From Pedobacter sp. UBA4863 (GTDB lineage Bacteria; Bacteroidota; Bacteroidia; Sphingobacteriales; Sphingobacteriaceae), in NCBI RefSeq assembly GCF_002399615.1, contig NZ_DHDZ01000015.1, forward strand, positions 77,951 to 141,950: a stretch of DNA of 64,000 nt. The letters are read 5' to 3'. This document shows positions 59,291-64,000 of the stretch, one piece after another. Position numbers and translations under genes: made by a program. Under the pieces are notes generated by a model. The model did no database searches, was not told the origin of the DNA, and worked only from the letters and a program-made list of their open reading frames with translations. Numbering within the stretch: the first letter of the stretch is position 1; every line of letters starts with the position of its first letter.

Positions 59291-61729
59291 ATGACGAAAA
59301 AAGCTCTTTTCTCTCTGCTGCTAATCATTTCATCGTTTTCGCTTATAGCGCAACAATCGGTAGTTAAAGTTACTGGCGTAGTTTACGACGAAAAAAATCA
59401 GCCTTTGCCAAAGGTAACCGTTTCTTTAGTTGGTTTGGCAGGGAGTGATATTACCGACGAGCAAGGAAAATATACCATACAGTCTCGTTTATCTAACTTT
59501 AGCCTGCGTTTTAAATTAGTAGGCTATCACATCGAAACCATGAGGTTTAGCGAACAAAGAGGTACAGAAATTCAAAAAAATGTAGTTTTAAAACCCGATA
59601 TAAAAGCGCTCAAAACAGTTAATGTAACCAATAAGCAAAACCAATTGAACAATGCGCAAAGTGTTAATGTTGTTGATATAACAAGCTTGCCTACGGTTTC
59701 GATGAATTTTGAAGCTATTTTAAAAACCTTGCCAGGCGTTTCTACCAATAATGAGCTGAGTTCGCACTACAGCGTTCGTGGGGGTAATTTCGATGAGAAT
59801 CTCATCTATGTAAACGATATCGAAATAAACAGGCCTATTTTGATTAGAAACGGACAGCAAGAAGGCTTAAGCTTTATCAATCCAGATTTTGTGAGCAGTG
59901 CTCGCTTCTCGGCTGGCGGGTTTAATGCAAGATATAACGATAAACTGTCGTCTGTTTTAGATGTAAAGTATAACAAGCCTGATAGTAACCAATACATTTT
60001 AACAGCCGGTTTAATGGGGATATCGGCTACAGCCAAAACAGCGTTTAAAAATAGTCATCTACTATTGGGATTTAGAAGAAAAGATAACAGTAGTATTTTG
60101 GCCACTCAAGATACTAGAGGAAGTTATAGGCCAAGTTTCAACGACTTGCAAGCGTTGTATCAATATAATTTCAACTCTAAATTCAGCATTAATACCTTGT
60201 TAAACTTTAATTCTGGTAGCTTTAGGTTAGTGCCAGAAAGCAGAGAAACACAATTTGGCACCATAAACACGCCCATACGCTTAAAGGTAGATTACGAAGG
60301 TCAAGAGATTGATGATTATTACACTTATGGTGGTGCGGTAACCGGGATATATAACCCAAGTAGTGCGCTTGCTATCAAGTGGATAAATAGTTATTTCGAA
60401 ATTATAGAACGCGAAAAGTTTGATATTGATGGCAACTATGTTTTCGAGGAAATAGATAATAATTACGATGGAGGCTTTGGTCCGGTGCGTAAAAATAGGG
60501 GCTTAGGAAGCTATTACAACTATGCCCGCAACAGTTTAAACTCTATCATTGCCAGTACCGAACTTAAAGTAGAACACCATGCCGGTAAGCATAGCTTTAC
60601 TTATGGGGCTAGGTTAGAACAAGCCAAGTACGCAGATCAAATGAACGAATATAACTACATCGATTCTGCAGGTTACATTCTACCATCTAACTCTAATTCG
60701 TTTACATTTGAGAATACCATTTTTTCGAATAACAACCTTAAAATAAATACTATTTCTGCTTATTTACAAGATAGTTACGCCGTTTCTAATCAAATAGATG
60801 TACAGTTTGGTACGCGGATAAACTATAATAATTTAAGTGGCGAGGTTTTGGTTAGTCCAAGATTTTTAATGTTGTACCGACCAGAAGAATATCAGTTATG
60901 GCGGTTTACGGCAGGTATTTACCAACAGTCGCCAAGCTACAGAAGCATCAGAACTTTGGATGGGTCGCTGTTTCTGAACCAAAAATCGCAACGTTCCTAT
61001 AACGTTTCTGCAGGTTACGATTTTGCCTTCACCGGACTGGGAACTAGAATGAAATTTACTTCGGAAGTTTATTACAAGTACGCAGACAGGATGATCCCTT
61101 ACACCATCGACAATGTGCGTATTAAATATTTGGCAACCGAAACAGCAAAAGGACATACCATTGGTGCCGATTTTTCACTAGGTGGCGAGCTAATTAAAGA
61201 TTTGATGTCGTTTTTTAGAATTTCTTTCCTGAGTGCAAACCAAGATATATTAGGGGATAGTTATGTGAAAAGAAATGCAGCAGGACAAAATGAAACTATA
61301 TATCCCGGTTATTTAAGAAGACCCACCGACCAACGCGTAAACTTCTCCATGTTTTTTCAAGATCGCTTATTTAGAAGTCCAACGTATAAAGTACACCTAA
61401 ATTTGTTGTATGGTTCTAGGCTGCCAATAGGTGCCCCGCAAATAGCAACCTATACCGATAACTTTAGCATCCCAGCTTACCGTAGGGTAGATATTGGTTT
61501 TTCTAACGATTTCTTAGATGCGCAATTAGCAAAAAAGCCTCAATTTTTGAGTAGATATTTTAGTTCGGTTATTGCTTATGCAGAGGTTTTTAACTTGCTA
61601 AACATCAATAATACCGTTTCTTACTTGTGGCTTAAAGATGTAAGTAATGTAAACTACGCCATCCCAAATTATTTAACGGCAAGGCAGTTAAATTTTAAAC
61701 TGATTTTTAAATTGAAGAGTAAATATTAG
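59291..61729 (+). CDS. TonB-dependent receptor
   Basis: The 812-residue protein has a signal peptide (LLLIISSFSLIAQQ), a carboxypeptidase-regulatory-like beta domain (VTGVVYDEKNQPLPKVTVSL, then GKYTIQ), a plug domain (LKTLPGVSTNNELSSHYSVR, then GGNFDENLIYVND) and a 22-strand-type barrel rich in Tyr/Asn. It lies in the outer membrane and imports a TonB-dependent substrate. No SusD partner is adjacent, so a siderophore, metal or peptide ligand is as likely as a glycan. It begins 5 nt after rpe, probably by chance of operon placement. Confidence 0.93.
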   Translation: MTKKALFSLLLIISSFSLIAQQSVVKVTGVVYDEKNQPLPKVTVSLVGLAGSDITDEQGKYTIQSRLSNFSLRFKLVGYHIETMRFSEQRGTEIQKNVVLKPDIKALKTVNVTNKQNQLNNAQSVNVVDITSLPTVSMNFEAILKTLPGVSTNNELSSHYSVRGGNFDENLIYVNDIEINRPILIRNGQQEGLSFINPDFVSSARFSAGGFNARYNDKLSSVLDVKYNKPDSNQYILTAGLMGISATAKTAFKNSHLLLGFRRKDNSSILATQDTRGSYRPSFNDLQALYQYNFNSKFSINTLLNFNSGSFRLVPESRETQFGTINTPIRLKVDYEGQEIDDYYTYGGAVTGIYNPSSALAIKWINSYFEIIEREKFDIDGNYVFEEIDNNYDGGFGPVRKNRGLGSYYNYARNSLNSIIASTELKVEHHAGKHSFTYGARLEQAKYADQMNEYNYIDSAGYILPSNSNSFTFENTIFSNNNLKINTISAYLQDSYAVSNQIDVQFGTRINYNNLSGEVLVSPRFLMLYRPEEYQLWRFTAGIYQQSPSYRSIRTLDGSLFLNQKSQRSYNVSAGYDFAFTGLGTRMKFTSEVYYKYADRMIPYTIDNVRIKYLATETAKGHTIGADFSLGGELIKDLMSFFRISFLSANQDILGDSYVKRNAAGQNETIYPGYLRRPTDQRVNFSMFFQDRLFRSPTYKVHLNLLYGSRLPIGAPQIATYTDNFSIPAYRRVDIGFSNDFLDAQLAKKPQFLSRYFSSVIAYAEVFNLLNINNTVSYLWLKDVSNVNYAIPNYLTARQLNFKLIFKLKSKY

Positions 61730-61878
61730 TAAGTTAATTTTGCATCATTATTAGATAATATACTATTGTCTGTTTTTTCTTTTTCTCAAACGTTTGTCAT
61801 GTTAGTTATTTAGTTGATAAAAAAGCCGAATAATTAATGTCAAAATGTTAATTTTGCTGGCAATAAAAATCAATAAAA

Positions 61879-62946
61879 ATGAGACATAATTTTGGAGCTG
61901 GTCCATGTATTTTACCGCAAGAAGTTTTTAAGCAGGCTTCTGCCGCAGTACTAGATTTTAAAGACGGTTTATCAATTCTAGAAATCTCCCATCGCTCACC
62001 AGAGTTTGATGCAGTGGTGGCTGAAACCTTAAAATTGGTAAAAGAACTTTTAAATGTACCTTCCGGATATTCCGTGCTATTATTACAAGGCGGAGCAAGT
62101 TTGCAATTTTCTATGGTACCACAAAATTTATTACCAGAAGGAGGAACTGCTGCTTACTTAGATTCGGGCGTTTGGGCAAGCAAGGCCATTAAAGAAGTGA
62201 AACACTTTGGTAAAGCTAACGTGGTGGCTTCTTCAAAAGAGGCAAATTACACGTTTATCCCTAAAGATTATGTAATTCCAGCAGACAGTGCTTATTTCCA
62301 CTACACCTCTAACAATACCATTTACGGCACAGAATTATTCGAATTACCTGTAACAAAAGTGCCGGTAGTTTGCGACATGTCATCAGACATTATGAGCCGC
62401 GAAATTGATGTAACTAAATACGATTTGATTTATGCCGGAGCACAAAAAAATATCGGCCCTGCTGGTTTAACCGTTGTTATCATTAAAGACGAAATCTTGG
62501 GTAAAACAGACAGGTCAATCCCTTCAATGTTAGACTACAAATCGCATATAGATGGTGGTTCCATGTACAACACCCCGCCAGTATTTTCTATCTATACAGC
62601 AATGTTAAACCTAAGGTGGTTAAAATCTAAAGGAGGCGTTGCTCAAATGGAGAAAGAAAATATTGCAAAAGCAAATGCTTTATATGCCGAAATAGATAGG
62701 AACACGTTGTTTAAAGGAACCTGTGCTGTAGAAGATCGTTCGCGTATGAACATCTGCTTCGTAATGGAAGATCCAGAATTGGAAAAACCTTTTGCAAAAT
62801 ATGCAGATGAAAACGGCTTTGAAGGTTTAAAGGGACATAGGAGCGTTGGCGGTTTTAGAGCATCAATGTACAATGCGCTGCCAATTACAAGCGTACATGC
62901 GCTAATAGATTTAATGCAAAGTTTCGAAGAAAAACACAAAAAATAA
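61879..62946 (+). CDS. serC: phosphoserine aminotransferase
   Basis: The 355-residue PLP enzyme begins HNFGAGPCILPQEVF and has the PLP Lys in YAGAQKNIGPAGLTVVII and HRSVGGFRASMYNALP near the end. It converts 3-phosphohydroxypyruvate to phosphoserine in serine synthesis. A TAATTTTG box precedes it by about 25 nt. The serA-type gene starts 4 nt later, an operon common in Bacteroidota. Confidence 0.97.
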   Translation: MRHNFGAGPCILPQEVFKQASAAVLDFKDGLSILEISHRSPEFDAVVAETLKLVKELLNVPSGYSVLLLQGGASLQFSMVPQNLLPEGGTAAYLDSGVWASKAIKEVKHFGKANVVASSKEANYTFIPKDYVIPADSAYFHYTSNNTIYGTELFELPVTKVPVVCDMSSDIMSREIDVTKYDLIYAGAQKNIGPAGLTVVIIKDEILGKTDRSIPSMLDYKSHIDGGSMYNTPPVFSIYTAMLNLRWLKSKGGVAQMEKENIAKANALYAEIDRNTLFKGTCAVEDRSRMNICFVMEDPELEKPFAKYADENGFEGLKGHRSVGGFRASMYNALPITSVHALIDLMQSFEEKHKK

Positions 62947-62949
62947 AAA

Positions 62950-63900
62950 ATGGCTAGAATACTTGCCAATGATGGCATAGATCCGATAGGAAAAAAATTA
63001 TTAGAAGATGCAGGTTTTACCGTGGATACCCAAACAGTGCCACAAGACCAATTTATAGCAGCTTTACAAAATTACGATGGTTTAACGGTAAGAAGTGCTA
63101 CCAAAGTTAGAAAAGACGTGATTGATGCTTGCCCTAACCTAAAATTAATAGGTAGAGGAGGCGTTGGTATGGATAATATCGATGTGGAGTATGCACGTTC
63201 TAAAGGTATTACCGTAGTAAACACCCCAGCGGCTTCGTCTTTATCGGTGGCAGAATTAGTTTTTGCCCACTTGTTTACTGGTGTGCGTTTCTTGCAAGAT
63301 GCTAACCGTAAAATGCCAGTAGAAGGTGCTGTTAAATTTAACGACCTTAAAAAAGCGTATGCAAAGGGTATCGAATTAAGAGGTAAGACCATTGGTATTA
63401 TTGGTTTTGGTAGAATTGGCAGAGAAACTGCGGCAGTTGCTTTAGGTTTAGGAATGAACGTATTAGCTTACGACCTATTTCCTTTTAGTGGCAATATTAC
63501 CTTAAACTTAACTTTAGGTATTAAAGTTGATATTCCGGTAACTACGGTTTCTTTAGAAGAAGTAATTGCCAATAGCGATTTTATCTCTTTACACACGCCA
63601 TTTGCTGATAAACCAATTTTAGGTGCAGCCGAGTTTGCAGCCATGAAAAATGGTGTAGGCATAGTAAACTGTTCTCGTGGTGGAACTATCGATGAGCCGG
63701 CTTTAATTGAAGCTTTAAATTCGGGTAAAGTGGCTTTTGCGGGTTTAGATGTGTTCGATAACGAACCAACACCAGCGGCAGCGCTTTTAGCTCACCCTAA
63801 AATTTCATTAACACCGCATATTGGTGCTTCAACCAACGAAGCTCAAGAGCGTATCGGTACAGAATTAGCTAATCTGATCATCGATTACTTTAAAAGCTAA
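62950..63900 (+). CDS. serA: D-3-phosphoglycerate dehydrogenase, short form
   Basis: The 316-residue D-2-hydroxyacid dehydrogenase has IGRGGVGMDNIDVEYA, the NAD motif GIIGFGRIGRETA, and the catalytic Arg/Glu/His set in NCSRGG, LDVFDNEPTP and LTPHIGASTNEAQ. It oxidises 3-phosphoglycerate to 3-phosphohydroxypyruvate. It lacks the C-terminal ACT domain of E. coli SerA, so serine feedback through ACT is not expected. The pairing with serC supports the assignment. Confidence 0.93.
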   Translation: MARILANDGIDPIGKKLLEDAGFTVDTQTVPQDQFIAALQNYDGLTVRSATKVRKDVIDACPNLKLIGRGGVGMDNIDVEYARSKGITVVNTPAASSLSVAELVFAHLFTGVRFLQDANRKMPVEGAVKFNDLKKAYAKGIELRGKTIGIIGFGRIGRETAAVALGLGMNVLAYDLFPFSGNITLNLTLGIKVDIPVTTVSLEEVIANSDFISLHTPFADKPILGAAEFAAMKNGVGIVNCSRGGTIDEPALIEALNSGKVAFAGLDVFDNEPTPAAALLAHPKISLTPHIGASTNEAQERIGTELANLIIDYFKS

Positions 63901-63910
63901 GCGATATTTC

Positions 63911-63959
63911 AATAAACAAAATAGCCCACGCCTAAAATTCGTGGGCTATTTTGTTTATT
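63911..63959. terminator. bidirectional intrinsic terminator after serA
   Basis: A perfect 20-bp stem, 63911-63930 with 63940-63959, around a 9-nt loop; core ATAGCCCACG/CGTGGGCTAT flanked by A- and T-rich ends. It separates serA (plus) from the tRNA (minus). Confidence 0.95.
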
Positions 63960-63966
63960 TGTTTTT

Positions 63967-64000
63967 TGGCGGAGAGCGAGGGATTCGAACCCCCGGACCT
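63967..64000 (-). tRNA. tRNA 3' part, probably tRNA-Ser
   Basis: On the minus strand the end reads GCTCTCC, discriminator G and encoded CCA (63967-63969), preceded by a T-arm GGGGG-TTCGAAT-CCCTC. The acceptor would start GGAGAGC; with discriminator G and extra pairs before the T-arm (GGTCC), a long-variable-arm tRNA-Ser is most likely. The anticodon is outside the window. Confidence 0.85.

Noticed and set aside
59291..61729. SusC-type glycan importer
   Set aside because: No SusD or glycoside hydrolase is adjacent and the length (812) is short for SusC; kept as a general TonB-dependent receptor.
1..64000. CRISPR array
   Set aside because: Repeats are dispersed inverted elements, not regularly spaced direct repeats, and no cas gene was seen.

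Overview
The window looks like chromosome of a low-GC member of the Bacteroidota, most likely Sphingobacteriaceae and Pedobacter-like. The basis is a GLPGLI-family protein, a DUF2795 protein, a TonB-dependent receptor with a carboxypeptidase-regulatory plug domain, promoters of the Bacteroidota type (TTG, 18-19 nt, TAnnTTTG), almost no Shine-Dalgarno sequences, and Sphingobacteria-like housekeeping proteins. Species-level placement is inference.

Layout. 1-4568 (minus) is a metal/redox operon: MbnP-like lipoprotein, MbnH/MauG-like di-heme protein, a barrel-like protein starting its mature end with CDICGCG, a small lipoprotein, a YHS protein, a SCO1-like copper chaperone and a c-type cytochrome cut by the window edge. 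4889-7870 (minus) holds small proteins, a deoxynucleoside kinase and trpS. 8130-11039 (plus) holds plsC, gatC, an ABC ATPase, a corrinoid adenosyltransferase and a DUF2795 protein. 11102-14353 is a large TolB-repeat/amidohydrolase fusion. 14563-24392 (plus) runs recQ, an MFS transporter, a CCG-domain Fe-S protein, GLPGLI, thrS-infC-rpmI-rplT and a NamZ/DUF1343 lipoprotein.

24393-29326 is an accessory island between two housekeeping blocks: a small unknown protein, a NUDIX hydrolase overlapping by 4 nt a 1046-residue PLD-nuclease/SF2-helicase/DUF3427 protein, with interspersed repeats at both ends. This is the best candidate for a little-described (possibly defence) system. 29327-42849 returns to core genes: gcvP, a thioesterase, Hsp20, a conserved unknown, a GNAT protein, YajQ, a histone-H1-like protein, ppk1-ppx, folD and lepA.

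43107-51008 holds cutC, an asparaginase-type hydrolase, an omega-amidase/aminotransferase pair (methionine salvage), a queuosine-precursor transporter, a YetF protein, and a fatty-acid-hydroxylase/lysoplasmalogenase pair pointing to ether-lipid turnover. 51078-55069 is a pentose phosphate set (zwf, gnd, transaldolase). It is followed by an SRP RNA gene (minus), a possible second structured RNA, rpsO, pnp, rpe, a TonB-dependent receptor, serC-serA and the 3' end of a tRNA (probably Ser).

Several families of short inverted repeats are scattered through the spacers. One (arms reading AACCCCTAAA...CCCCTTTAGGGG) has entered the 5' ends of two unrelated genes, so both proteins begin M-N-x-x-N-x-SPFRGLGL. 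I saw no CRISPR array, transposase, integrase or rRNA.
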